Origin: Eurosta solidaginis
Lineage: Eukaryota; Arthropoda; Insecta; Diptera; Tephritidae
Assembly: GCF_040869045.1 (NCBI RefSeq)
Contig: NC_090319.1
Location: forward strand, 345,010,302-345,074,301
Direction: 5' to 3'
DNA length: 64,000 bases
In this document: positions 9,562 through 20,659 of the stretch, one piece after another
How positions within the stretch are numbered: the stretch's first letter is position 1
Layout: each line of letters begins with the position of its first letter
The notes under the pieces: generated by a model
Databases searched by the model: none
The model's input: the letters and a program-made list of their open reading frames with translations, nothing else
What the model was told of the DNA's origin: nothing
Translations under genes and position numbers: made by a program

Positions 9562-10716
9562 TTACACCCAGCAGGACTTGTACACAGGGTATTATAACTT
9601 TGATTGGATAATGGTTTGCTGTACAGGTATAAAGGAATCGAGATCGACATAGACTTCCGTAAATTAAAATTATCAGTATTGAAATCCGTCCGTCTGACCG
9701 TCTGTCCGACCGTTGACACGATAACTTGAGCCAATATTGAGAAATCTTCACCAAATTCGGTATAAGGGGTTATCTGGACCCAGAATGGATTGATATTGAA
9801 AATGAGCGAAATTGGACTATAACCACGCCCACTTTTTCGATATAGAAATTTAAAAAAAATGGAAAAATGAGTCAATTCAAAAATCAATGCCGCTAAGCTA
9901 ATGAAATTTGGTAGATTGGTTTTATGACGCAAAACATAAATTATAAAAAAATTTTGGAATATAGAAGAAGAAAATTTTAAAGTTTAACAAGTCGTAAATC
10001 ATTGAAATTTGGCAGAGACACTATCCCTGCCAAATAAATTTTGGAATGGGCGTGACGCGTCTCTTTTTTTGTTACTCTATCCAAAGTACTTTTAATCAGG
10101 GGCGGAAACTGTTATTCCTTTTATAATGCAATTCTTTGAAAAACTATTAATTTTGGACTTTTAATATATTTGGATCAAAATAAAAATTATTTTTGGATTT
10201 TTATTACCTGAATCCGATAGAACTAGTTAAACTCGGACTTTTAAAAATAAAAGTCCGGAAATAAAAGTTAAATCCGGACTTTTATTTTTTAAGGCCAAAA
10301 TAAAAGTCCGGCTTGTTAAAAAATAAAAATACAGATTTTACTTTTATATGTGGGCTTTTATTGAAAAAGTTCGAAAAATAAAAATGATGCATAATTCGAC
10401 ATTATATTGCCATAGGAACTCAAACATTTTCATCTAGGACACTTTTTTGACCAAGACTTTTTCGACTCCGAAAAAAAAATTATTTTCCGTGCCATAAGTC
10501 GAACGAAATTTGGCATAGACATTTTTTCATATTTACAACTGCTAAACTGCATCCTCCGTATCCTTTTTGCTTCTTTTGAATGAAAATGAGTTCAGTATAG
10601 AACCATGTATTATTTCGCAGCCGTACAACACTATTGTCCACACAAGGCAAACAACAACAGCGTTTCAAGTGCACAGCTGTTCGGTTTCACATGAACTTAA
10701 ACTTTCTTACTTGTTT
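9562..10716 (+). repeat. dispersed repeat, 'ACCCAGCAGGACTTG...CTTACTTGTT' family
   Basis: Begins with TTACACCCAGCAGGACTTG and TACACAGGGTATTATAAC and ends near GAACTTAAACTTTCTTACTTG. Internal landmarks are CCGTCCGTCTGACC, CACGATAACTTGAG and ACCACGCCCACTTTTTCGAT. Two other copies are at 31.8 and 57.2 kb. The short frames here are not convincing genes. I recognise the type as abundant in fly genomes but cannot assign a transposon class. The copy is expanded by AT-rich sequence, including the hairpin cluster at 10.23-10.32 kb. Confidence 0.75.
10230..10318. repeat. cluster of AAAAGTCCGG / CCGGACTTTT inverted motifs
   Basis: The motif appears in alternating orientation: CTCGGACTTTTA near 10234, TAAAAGTCCGG near 10248, TCCGGACTTTTATT near 10272 and AATAAAAGTCCGG near 10302. 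Adjacent copies can pair into 10-bp hairpins. No known function. Confidence 0.7.
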
Positions 10717-11108
10717 TCATATTTTTTATTTTTTCTATGGTACACTATTCCTTATTCTACCTGATTCATAAGCCGTATATAATCATTTTATTGTACACGA
10801 TGTATTGTTTTATTATAATAAAAGACTGATTTTTAGTGGGTTATACGCCTTATTTAAAATGTCCTAATTTATCAGGTAGCATCCTGTAATAAGGCATTAT
10901 GTAAGTCTTATTTTATTTGGTTCAAAAGCCTTATAATAAGATTATTATATTCTACCTAATGGCTTAAAATAATTCCTTTTGTAAGTCTTATTTAACATGC
11001 TTCAATATCCCCATAACTTAATCTTTCAGTTAAACCTTAGGTCTGATGACATAATCACCGGAGTATTATAAGGAATACGTCATAAAACTAATATTCCTTA
11101 AAGAATTA

Positions 11109-11717
11109 TACTATGTACAAACACACCCCAAATTGCCAATTCATACCATTTGGCCAATTTATTACGCAATTTATCATATAATAAATTGTATTAATAAATT
11201 GCCAGTTTAAAAAAAAAAATTGCGTAATAAATTGTTTCAAACAGCAAATGCAACCTTGTAAAGTGTGTTTATTGAGTAGATTTAAACGTCAGTTATGCAT
11301 GGCTCAACTATACGGTTGGCTCATTTTATCAGCTGATTTTATTGTTTTCAATTCACTGGAGTAGGGATTGCCAAAAGAGGATGGCAAACTCGAAACCAAA
11401 TTTGACAAGGGATGACGGAAAATCGTTCCAATATACATCATTTATTCACCCTGTCCGAAAATTAACAAAACGAAATAAGTCAAAATGAAACCAAAACAGT
11501 GAACACACACAACATACAAAAATTTCAAAGTTTTATGTTTTCATTCCATTCCATTCGCCTGAAAGAACACGCACATTTTGACAGTCTGAACAAAGGTATG
11601 TTGTTGCTGTAGAGATGAGCCATCCAGCTATCAAATTACTATTGTGTAAGCTAAATTGAGTTGTATGAACACAACTCTATTTAAATAGAAATTGCCTCAA
11701 TTAATTTGAACATAGTA
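11109..11717. mobile_element. MITE with TTA target duplication (Harbinger-like)
   Basis: A 609-bp non-coding element. It starts TACTATGTACAAACAC, ends TTGAACATAGTA, and is flanked by TTA on both sides. A second copy at 29837-30366 has the same ends and again TTA on both sides. A 3-bp TWA duplication is typical of PIF/Harbinger elements, so this is probably a non-autonomous member. Shared internal blocks include AATTTATCATATAATAAATT, GATTTAAACGTCA and CACGCACATTTTGACAGTCT. This copy carries about 60 extra bases around 11390-11450 (ACCAAATTTGACAAGGGATG) that recur at 55.8 kb. Confidence 0.8.
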
Positions 11718-11799
11718 TTAAAGCCTGATGTAGTAAGCCTTTAGGCAATATGAAATAAGACTTATATGAGTTTAAAATTTTTCGCGGGTGTATATGTAT

Positions 11800-12619
11800 T
11801 AGGGCTCGTCGATTTAAAAATCGCTCATTGCTCTGTGAAAATCGTATTCTAGGGATCAAAATAAGAAACTTTGCCGAAGGAACCATACCTCTAACTACCT
11901 CTACATTGAAAGAATATATAAATCAAAATGATCCACCGTTTAATGATCCCAAAATTCCATCACACATACAAGGAACGGAACGACATGTTCAATTTAGCTA
12001 GCAATTCCAAACGGGTTATACCGGAAAATGTAGAGGCTGTTATGGCGACGACATTAGAGAGCCGTGCGAAATTGCCCAGACTTGAAAGTAAAAAAGCTTT
12101 CAAACAATAATTTTTTTTAGTTTCTTTTCTATAACTCACTTAAATTAATTTTTTCATTTACATATGTTCTGACTAAATAAATTTCTTAAGAGAAAAAATA
12201 GATATTATTATAAATAAACAATTAATATTATTATAAATAAATAAATAAAAATAAAGAAAAAACATAGGCATTTCGCTGATTTTTCCATGTAAAGTGCAAA
12301 ACCGGCGATTTTTGAAATGTTTTTATGGAGAACCCCCAGGATGGGTTCCAGGGGGTGTGCCACTGGCATCGGTGGGTCGGACCTCCAAAATTAGTGGGGT
12401 CGGTCATACATTTGGACTCGATTGGAGCACTCTAAATGGGTCAAAGTGGGATTTTTCAAAATTTGCCCCTACCCAAAAGTTCGACCCAAATTGGGGGACA
12501 TCAGAATTCGTTTTAGAGGTATGGTTCCTTCGGCAAAGTTTCTTATTTTGATCCCTAGAATATGATTTTTACAGAGCAATGGGCGACTTTTTTGCCTCCC
12601 CACAAATCGACCCGGCCTA
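11800..12619 (+). mobile_element. deleted hAT-like element, perfect 8-bp target duplication
   Basis: 820 bp, starting TAGGGCTCGTCGATTT and ending AATCGACCCGGCCTA, with atatgtat at 11792-11799 and 12620-12627. It keeps parts of both long inverted repeats and the last ~60 codons of the transposase on the plus strand (11928-12110, ending ESKKAFKQ and a stop), in opposite orientation to the 5.1-kb copy. The left repeat is cut after about 95 bp and joined directly to transposase C-terminal sequence. It cannot move on its own. Confidence 0.9.
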
Positions 12620-13216
12620 ATATGTATGCACAAACTTGCAAATACTACTTAAAGCATGACAAAGACGTTAATACACACAATTATGTATACATTCATCGCT
12701 GTTTAGAAACACTTAAAGACGAGGATTTGCCTGTCTGTAAATACTTTAATCGGCGATAATAAAAGTAAGTATTAAAGATTGAGCAGAATTTATTGCCGAC
12801 ACCCTATAATAAAATTAACATTGTAATTGCTGGATATCATTGGTTTAGATATGTACATATATACACATGCATGCGTATAACTAAATACATTTATCTTGCA
12901 AACATACATATGTATGTACATATGTATCTAATCAATTTATTGTACAATAATAGTTCAATGGAGATTTTATTTTCATGTATTTTCACTTTCATTGACAAGG
13001 ATTCGCCAAATAAAATATACAAATATATTCGAGACATTGGTTGTGTACAATGCTTACACATTAGGGTGGTCAATAAAAACCATATTCCAGTCTTACCCCT
13101 TCAAAAGTTAATACCAAGCTCAAAAATATCACATATGTATAAGTTTTGGTAACGATTGGAAAGGGCTAATGCGTGACGGGCACCGAGTTTCTCGTGTCGG
13201 CGACTTGCTTTATACT
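12620..13216. other. AT-rich stretch without recognised gene
   Basis: Contains TACATATGTATGTACATATG-type simple sequence near 12910. The segment 13083-13135 (CTTACCCCTTCAAAAGTTAA, then CTCAAAAATATCAC) is inverted relative to 14985-15030, so the Harbinger copy between may have inserted into an older inverted-ended repeat. The short frames here show no family resemblance. Confidence 0.35.
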
Positions 13217-14556
13217 CACCCCTATTCTGCATTACGACGGAATTGCAACGAGAAGAGGAAATGGTTTTTCGAAATCAGCTGTTTGTACGGAATGTGTGAA
13301 CATTGGAACAAAATAAATTAAAGATAATTAGTAAAAAACACTGGAAAACGTTTATATTTTATTATCCACGCCATTTTGTACAAAGAAAAGCAATAGAATA
13401 TATTGCCGCAGTGTTACATTTTTTTGAGTTAAGTGCTTTCATAATTGTAAGTGTGTTTTTGTCGTTCTTTTGGCCAATTCCCTGCTGTGGCCACCAAATT
13501 TTGTTAAAACCGATTCCAACACGAATATAGTTGACATTTTCTGAATTTATGGATGCTGATTTCATTCACTGGCCTAAGATACTTTATAAAGATTTATTTA
13601 TTCTTTTCGCAAGGATTGCTTACGTTTTCGCTTCACCTTCCTCTACTGCGGCAGCTTGCTTCGGCATATAACTGGACCCAACGAACAGACATAAATTATA
13701 GAAAAAATGGAATCAATAGTTGCGGCATTATTTGTGGAGTTAGAAAGCAACGCATACGAAAATGCCAAGGCGAGAATGGAAAGGCAAATATTGCGAGATT
13801 TGTGTAATCCATTTCATATGAGTGGCGAATTGTAAGAAATTGAACTTAAAAGTGGTAAAGTTTAATGACTTATTTTCTTATTTAGGTTCAAAAAAATTTT
13901 CGACTTAATAAGGATGCTTTCAAGTATGTGTTAGATACTTTTTCGGGGCAAATTCGTCCTAGGTCTTCGGCATCGATATCTGCCTTAATATTGTAGTAGC
14001 TGCTTTGAGATTTTTTGCAGAAGGCAGTTACCAGCATGGAATGGGGGTGGATTATAATGTAGGAATGGGAGAGTCAACAATGTCAAAGTCACTGTCTACG
14101 TTTCTGGATGTAATGCAACCAAAATTATGCCCTCAGTGTATAACATTTGAACAAAGTGAAGAGGAGAAAGAAAATACAAACGAAGCAAGAATTTTATGCG
14201 AGGGCTGGCTTCCCAGGAGTCATCATATCCCGTTTTGTTGCCATTAAATTATTTAACGTCTCATACTGCACTTGTGTTGGAAACATATAAAAAACAATCA
14301 GCATCAAGCCTTTTACGTTTCTCAACAAGTTTTACTTACATGTTTGTTAAAATTCTGTTATAAATTAATAAAAAAATAAAAAGAAAATATTTTTCCGCCA
14401 ACAAAATTGCAACTTAGAAAAACGGAAATACGATCGAAATGCAGAATACACAAAATCGAAGGATTCGAAATTGGATCGAAAGAGATTGGAACACAGAATA
14501 CCAAAATTGCCAAATCGAAAAAATTCCAATCCAAGTCGAAATGCAGAATAGGGGTG
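13217..14556 (+). mobile_element. PIF/Harbinger DNA transposon, internally deleted
   Basis: 1340 bp with inverted ends CACCCCTATTCTGCATT... and ...AATGCAGAATAGGGGTG, flanked by ACT at 13214-13216 and 14557-14559. The interior holds the start of a HARBI1-like nuclease gene. The catalytic half and any partner Myb-like gene are not seen, so it is a deletion derivative. Confidence 0.85.
13707..14245 (+). pseudogene. HARBI1-like transposase, N-terminal half, frameshifted
   Basis: Starts MESIVAALFVELESNAYENA. An intron at 13832-13885 (GTAAGA...TTATTTAG) leads into FKKIF, then RLNKDAFKYVLDTF, the HARBI1 signature region. It continues SASISALIL, a frameshift with stops near 13995, then VAALRFFAEGSYQHGMGVDY and NVGMGESTMSKSLS, LDVMQPKLCP, and stops after HIPFCCH. 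HARBI1-type nucleases should then carry the DDE catalytic residues, which are deleted here. Known family role: cut-and-paste nuclease of PIF/Harbinger elements. Confidence 0.8.
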
Positions 14557-15234
14557 ACTGACTGTCTTTCCTCTGTTGTCAGTTTCTCGGTTTTTTATTT
14601 ATTTTTTATTGAAGAACTTTTTGTTAGTTTTCATTTCAGAACGGAAGTTGCCGATAATCGGTAACAGTAAACAGCTACTACGGAAACTCAAAAAATTAAA
14701 ATAATTATTTTTTCTTTTCTAATAACCAAAGAATAGCTGACGATATCACTAAAAATTTTGGTTGCTGTTGGAAACGGTTAGGGCGTGTTGCACAGTGGTT
14801 CGAATTCTTATTATGCTGTGAAGACTTAATATATTAAAATACATTCACTATTATATTACTATCGATTTTGGGTATTAGAAAAGAAAAAAAAAAACAAGTT
14901 TTAATTTTTTGGGTCTTATTGATAAATTCTATTATCCTCGTACGACACCCCTAACCATATACAAGTGGAACCAAAATTTGGATGTGATATTTTTGATCTT
15001 GGCATTAACGTTTGAAGGGGTGAGGCTGGAAAAAAATTATATTCGATTAATAAGCACGACTCTATTGTACATATGTAAATGCATGTGCAAATGTTCCTTT
15101 GTAAAAGTAAATTTGACTCAACTTTTACTTTTGGTGATCATGTAAACTTTCTAATACCAAAAGCTTATACCAACTTGGCTTTCTTGCGGCGATATGCTAA
15201 GGATTTCAAGGACTCATACACTTATACAATGTTT
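14557..15234. other. AT-rich stretch without recognised gene
   Basis: No frame resembles a known protein. 14755-14800 (TTTTGGTTGCTGTTGGAAAC) weakly resembles 13145-13195 in direct orientation, on the other side of the Harbinger copy. Confidence 0.3.
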
Positions 15235-15790
15235 TAGTGCGTTCAAAGCTAGAGTATGCTTCAGTCATCTGGAATCCGATATATTCTTCACACTCTTTAA
15301 GAATTTAAAGAATTCAGCGCAAGTTCATACGATTTGCTATTCAACCTCTACACTTTGATAATCCCCTGTTATATTACAATGCTACATGCATGCTTATTAA
15401 AGTCCGGCCACTTGAAGTTAGGCGTTTTGTTCAAAACGTAATGTTTATTTTTGACATAATATCCGGTGCCATTGACTGTTCAGAACTACTTGGGCATTTG
15501 ACTTTCAATGACCCTAACAGAGCTCTCCGGTTTCACAGTACATTCCGCGTTGAAGTGCTGCGTTACAATTACTTCAGTTTCGCACCTCTTCTTAGAGGTC
15601 TATTGTAGAATTTAATCGCCTATCCAGAAGCCTGGCCATGCCAAGGTATCTGTTTAAGGCACGCATTGTGTCTTATTACTTATCGCAGTAAACCTAATTT
15701 TAAATTTGTTAAGCTAGTACTAAGTTAACCTGTAATCTAGTCAGTAAGGTTGTTACCATTTGACTTAATAAAGATATATGAAATATATGA
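15235..15790 (+). pseudogene. non-LTR retrotransposon thumb and 3' end
   Basis: Shifted frames read RSKLEYASVIWNPY, then RFAIQPLHFDNPLLYYNATC, then the 72-codon piece at 15390-15608 (KVRPLEVRRFVQNVMFIFDI, ISGAIDCSELLGHL, FRVEVLRYNYFSFAPLLRGL). This pattern is typical of the region after the catalytic domain in Jockey-related LINEs, and the same type occurs on the minus strand at 53.9-54.4 kb. The 3' end is A-rich near 15770-15795 with an AATAAAG signal at 15767. It is 5'-truncated with several frame breaks. Confidence 0.7.
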
Positions 15791-16421
15791 AAAAAGTGTG
15801 ACGCTTGCCATTGAATCAAACGAAACCAAAAAATAGCACATTCCACATTAGAGAAAAAAAAAATTGGCATTAAATGTGTTTGAATGACATATTTATAGTG
15901 ATGTTCCAGCAAATAGAGCGACACACTGTGATCGTATAACTAAAAAAAACAATAAGAAACCTACCCCTTAAACATTTTTAAAGCGCCCTAATTTAAGCCT
16001 CAAAAATGTGATCATATAGGAGTCCTTTATGACTGTAATATGATGAAAAATATGAGTCTTATGCCGAAAGTCTTCAGCAAATAAAATAACATTAGAACCG
16101 ATATTCATATTTTATTTAAAAAAATTGTTCTTTCACATTAAATTTGAATATAATGATAACCCTTTTTGGTGTTCCCCTTTGAAAATTTGGTATGGACGGT
16201 TTTTCCTTTATGAACGCTTCGTCTAATTTAATTACTAACTGCATATGAATAATGTGACGAATTTTAAGAAATTCTAGATTATGTTGCAGCTTATTATATC
16301 ATTCAGATCTCTGTATTTTATTTCAATTGGACTACTTATTAAAATTATTAGATAATTTGTTCGTACGTAGTACAGCAGGGCGTATGAGTAACTTTCTTGT
16401 GTGCTGTCCAAAGATACATAG
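15791..16421. other. AT-rich stretch without recognised feature
   Basis: No coding frame, tandem repeat or element end recognised. Confidence 0.35.
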
Positions 16422-16834
16422 TGTGGAGAATGTTGACATCGCTACGCTGTTAGTAAATAATCACGCAACAGCAAAAACATGAAACAGTCACTCTTATATA
16501 CATGTCCACACTAAAGCTAGCAACACTTATGTAGAAGACGACGAAGAGATATCTCTCACACACACACATGTATTCATCGGCCGAAGTAGTTACTCACACA
16601 TACACCCGCCTATGGCGGTAACCAACAGACGATACAAAAGTTCTAGAAGGCGAAACGTTTAGACATTAGGAGAAATCTGGTAAGCTGAGTAATCAATCAG
16701 TTTTGATTTAAACACGCATTAGATGTGAAATATAATTGTGAAATACTACTCCCAAAGTAATCTAAATAAATGCCAAGGAATATTGGAGTGCTTTATTCAA
16801 CAGTTTAGCGATTCGAACGTTAGCAGAAAGAGAG
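16422..16834 (+). mobile_element. LTR fragment, family A, 3'-truncated
   Basis: Starts TGTGGAGAATGTTGACATC, matching TGTGACGAA... of the copy at 20.1 kb. It retains TACTCACACATACAC, GATTTAAACACGC, CTAAATAAATGCCA (polyadenylation signal) and GATTCGAACGTTAGCAGAA, then ends abruptly at AGAGAG. The TATA region is degraded. Confidence 0.75.
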
Positions 16835-16907
16835 AAAAGAAACCTTACTTCGACAGTAACTGCCAATGCTATATAAAGAAAATGGTTGAGCAACGTGGGA
16901 AAATTAT

Positions 16908-18059
16908 TAGGTTAGGTTAGGCTATGTTGTCGGGAGGTCCATGCGACCATTCGCGATTGTACTCTGTGGTATTTTTGTATGCTGTGGATGTACGTAGTAT
17001 TTTCAGTTCATCTTGATATGTCCTATCTACTTACTGCTCACTTGTATTGTAGTAACCTGGTGCCAATTATAGATTTCCAGGGATGTAAGATAGTTCTCCA
17101 CCTAGTTCTTCCAAAGAAAAGTGCTTGTCTCCGTTTGTCTATCCTTGCATAGTCGAGTTCCGATGAGACTACCTTCAGGACCGGTGCATCTTAATCCATT
17201 CGCATGAAATAGTCTAACCAGCTTATCGTTCAATCTTGCTTATTTCACATTGAACCGCTAACGTGCCAATTTGAGTAGAAGTGAAAGATAAATCCCCCTA
17301 CATCCGAGAGACAGACATCGAAAAATGAAAGGTCAAGGTGATTCCTCTTCTTTGTAATCCTTGCAGCTTTAGCAATAGGAGCTTGTAAGTATACGCCAAA
17401 TATGTAGCAGCTCTACATTTTCAAAACGTGTGTTTATGATTCACGTAAGTACAATTGGTTCGTGAGTTTGGCGTGTCCCAATTGACACCCATTAGCTTGG
17501 TATGCCGTTTTGGTACACAACTTCTAAACTAACCAATAGAAGTTGACTTCAAGTTAATGATAAATATTTAAAGGAATGTAGCAGGGAAATCTCATGCAAC
17601 ATTAATATTCGTTGGACTGAACGGTTCGGTAAGCTACCCACCGTTGATATCCGGATTTTCCAACAAGATATCATATATCGTAATATAAGGGTCACCGACT
17701 AATATAAAGCCTACATGACTGCAACTTTTACAATTTATTATGACTCTCGTCAAGCCACAGCAGAGGGATCACGACCAACCTTGCCTTATTAAACTCGATG
17801 TAATTTTTTCTGAACACAAATGTCAAATAAGGTGGCTAGCCTATTCCAACATAGCCTTCAGACTTCACAATCATTGCAGTTGGTCTCTAGCCACTTGGTT
17901 ACCATTAGTGTGTTCTTCGATTATCCTCAACGGATGAGTCAAATATGGCCGCACAGAATTTTCCGCACAGCTTATTCTGTAACCAATATCCAAATCACAA
18001 TAATCTGTTTATTAAATTATATTTTATTTTTATGATTTTTCCGGTCAATTTATTTTTGT
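16908..18059 (-). other. probable 3' end of an unidentified retroelement, then unexplained sequence
   Basis: 16907-16921 reads TTAGGTTAGGTTAGG, the reverse complement of the CCTAA tails that end several LINEs here. 16922-17400 may therefore be a minus-strand LINE 3' region, but I see no conserved protein in it. 17400-18059 has short frames only and nothing recognisable. Confidence 0.35.
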
Positions 18060-18541
18060 AGATTTTTGTTGGTAATAGGCTTTTTTGACCAATCGTTTCT
18101 TAATTGCAAATAAAGATATTTATTTAAATTTTTCCACCTAACGTTTCGCTAGACTTCCTAGCATCATCAGAGGTGATCTAATTTATTAACAACAATAAAG
18201 ATAAAAATATTTACATTAATTTATGGTATAAAGACTACTTTAATTTATATATATAAATTTACTTTATATATGTAACGAGAACAACACTAACATTGATTTA
18301 CATACGTACAAACATAGACAACACTTACGTAATATATTTGTTATTTAAATATTAAAACTAAAAGCATTAGTACCATTTAACATTGGTATCATTGTCATAC
18401 TGATTCTTAACTATAAACATAAAAGGTAAACAGCTGCTATATTTTGTGTGTCCTCTTTCTTGTTTATCGTATTTGCCCGTTTTTCCAATATTCTCAGACT
18501 TTCCAATGTATATCTGGCTCTCCCGTGTTTGTTCCTATATT
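18060..18541 (-). pseudogene. 3' end of a divergent Penelope-like element
   Basis: The minus strand reads GRARYTLESLRILEKRANTI, then NKKEDTQNIAAVYLLCL and a stop at about 18413. This matches the C-terminus of the Penelope protein at 60.5 kb (ATRYTLESLRIMERREKTIN, then KREDTENIAAAYIVCL). The 3' untranslated part follows toward lower coordinates and contains a hammerhead-like motif at 18134-18176. Nucleotide divergence from the 60-kb element is clear, so this is a different, older subfamily. Everything upstream of the last ~40 codons is lost. Confidence 0.82.
18134..18176 (-). ncRNA. minimal type I hammerhead-ribozyme-like motif (Penelope 3' region)
   Basis: On the minus strand: helix I 5' strand CACCU (18175-18171); core CUGAUGA (18170-18164); an unpaired U; helix II GCUAG / CUAGC closing GAAGU (18162-18148); core GAAA; ACGU-type stem III with cleavage expected after U at 18140; helix I 3' strand AGGUG (18139-18135). 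The extra U between CUGAUGA and helix II departs from the textbook core. Penelope-like elements are known to carry minimal hammerheads with a palindromic ACGU stem III that may act as dimers. Confidence 0.75.
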
Positions 18542-19539
18542 TTATTATGATAATAAACTGAAAAGAATTAGACACACTGGAAGACATAAAATTAGAGCTG
18601 TTGAAACTATTCGAATAATTTGATTAATCGAGTGTTCAATTTTAGCCTTTTGTACGTTTATCACTCGATTAATCGCTACTCAACTATTCGGAAACCTTAT
18701 GAAAAGTTCGATTTTCAATTATTACGTATACGCCATGTATGAACCATATATGTCGTCTTTGATGAATCGTTGTTAATGTGATTGCATGCTATATATTGCA
18801 ATATTTTAATGACATGCCTCAAAAATTTTCTGAAATTTCCGATTCAGTCGAGAAAGACATAAGTTGGAATAATAAAATTTCGAGAAATATCAATGTTCCC
18901 ATGAGAAAGTCAAAATATTTTCAAAAATCAAGTTTTTTCGCAATTTTTGGAAGCCTTTTTTGGTCATCGAGAATATCCATAGCTACAGAAATTTTTAACC
19001 GATTTTAAAATTCTATCTTTTTATTGATAGATTTAAAGATTTAAGAAGAACTGTCGAGCCCAATTTTTGATTGTTAGTATACATTTTTTAAGTAAACTTC
19101 AGAGAAATGGGAATATTTTTTTGGAAAATCGATGGAACTTTTCAATTTGAATTAAAGCCCTGGATATATGAATGCAGATGTTTTTGATTTTCGAAAAAAA
19201 AAAGAACTTGTTTAACTATTTAATTTTCAACATTCCAATAATCGTTCAGCAGCGATTATTCGAAGAGTCAACAATGAGTAATTAGTGGAATAATCGGAAA
19301 TGTACGATTATTCGATTTCAACTAATCGCGTTCTGAAAGCTAAATATTCGTTTATCGATTATCACAAGCTCTATATTATAGCTATTTCCATCCTTCAAAC
19401 GATTTGTTCAGATATCTTTGTATTTTCAAATTAAAAATTGAATTCTCGCCGAGTTGGGATTCGAGTCGTATAATTTTTAATCCTACAGGCCTACCACTAG
19501 GATATGAGTAATCAATTGAAAAGTGAAGTCCATTCTCGA
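18542..19539. other. AT-rich unassigned stretch with TTAATCG motifs
   Basis: No gene recognised. GATTAATCGAGTG (18624) and CACTCGATTAATCG (18663) form a 13-bp inverted pair, and related CGATTATTCGA / AATAATCG motifs recur near 19250-19330. The 76-codon frame at 18778 has no family resemblance. Confidence 0.4.
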
Positions 19540-20035
19540 CGAGTGAAAATCATGTTCTACAAGTCGCTCATTATACCATACTCATTATCTTAATGTATAG
19601 CTCGGATTCATCGACGGTGTCGAGCGAAGATGAGAAGGCTCTTGGAGCGCTCGAGAGAAAGGTCCTCCGCAAGATTTTTGAGTCTGTCCGTGATGCCGAC
19701 AGCGAGTATCGAAGGAGGTATAACCGTAAACTGTATGGGACTTAAGCATATACGAAGATAGTGCAGCGAATAAAATCCCTAAGGCTTCGCTGGTAACGTC
19801 ATGTTATGTGAATGGACAAAGGTATCTCCTGCCAATAAAGTATTTCAGCTGACACCGCAGTTTCGAAGCAGAGGAAAGGTGAGACATTCACTGATTTGGG
19901 AAGCTGGAGGAAGACTTAACCTCTCTTGTCCCTCTCGATTTGCGTCAGTTGTCGATAAATACGGATAGCTGTTGTGACCTCTAACAAAACGCCAAAAATC
20001 GCTTAGACGGTGAAGCGCCTATTAATTATGATGAT
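19540..20035 (+). pseudogene. C-terminal end of a non-LTR retrotransposon (RTE/Jockey-like)
   Basis: Frames read MYSSDSSTVSSEDEKALGAL, ERKVLRKIFESVRDADSEY and RRRYNRKLYG, then a degraded RIKSLRLRW-x-HV block. The DEKALGALERKVLRKIFG...YRRRYN...RLRWLGHV pattern is common after the RT domain in several LINE groups. Stops and shifts follow, and the end near 20035 is undefined. Confidence 0.6.
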
Positions 20036-20142
20036 TAATGAGCTTACACAAAGCTTACGAAGAGCTGATCTGCCTTTATATAGCACCCTTTATATATATC
20101 TACACACATACATACTTCCCTCAATGCTATGTAGATACATAC

Positions 20143-20636
20143 TGTGACGAAATTAGCATCACTAAGCTGTTATTGAAAAAAATGGTCAACAACAATAAAG
20201 CAGCCACTCTTAGGTAAGCGACGAAAAGATATCTCACACACACAAATATATAGTCAACAGCCGAATTAGTTACTCACACATACACACACATATGGCTATG
20301 GGGAGGCGTGGACTACAGATATACAGGTATATAGCTGGTAACTAACCAAGCCTGAGCGACAACTGGTCGCGAAATTACAAGACCTCAGGAGAAATGGGTG
20401 AACGAGGAAACCGAGAGTATAAAAGTAGCGCGAGATGAGTTATAACTGATCAGTTTGATTTAAACACGCTATTGGTTGTGAAGTATAATTGTGATTGTGA
20501 AGTACTTCTTACAAAATAATCTAAATAAAGACCAGTTTGCAAAACTGAATATTGGAGTGATTTATTCAAAAGTTTAGCGATTCGAACGTTAGCAGAATGT
20601 TTCAAATAAGCGGAATTTCCCCCAAAATTCGTTACA
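20143..20636 (+). mobile_element. solo LTR, family A, nearly complete
   Basis: 494 bp from TGTGACGAAATTAGC to AAAATTCGTTACA. The ends are imperfect inverted copies (TGTGACGAA / TTCGTTACA). It contains GAGTATAAAAGTAGCGC (TATA box, 20414-20430), GATTTAAACACGC, CTAAATAAAGACC (polyadenylation signal, 20521-20533) and GATTCGAACGTTAGCAG. No internal region, primer site or second LTR follows, so it is probably a solo LTR. Flanks atac/atgc are only 3 of 4 matching. Ty3-type is likely from the 4-bp duplications of relatives. Confidence 0.8.
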
Positions 20637-20659
20637 ATGCTAATATAATTAATCATTTA

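Noticed and set aside
9562..10716. Frames up to 127 codons in the dispersed repeat as a gene
   Set aside because: The same repeat at 31.8 and 57.2 kb does not preserve these frames, and the composition is repeat-like.
16630..16660. GGCGAAACGTTT as a third hammerhead
   Set aside because: No CUGAUGA core or pairing helix upstream; it is LTR sequence.
16907..16921. TTAGG repeat as an internal telomeric tract
   Set aside because: Only two or three units, and the same motif ends several LINE copies, so it is better read as a retroelement tail.
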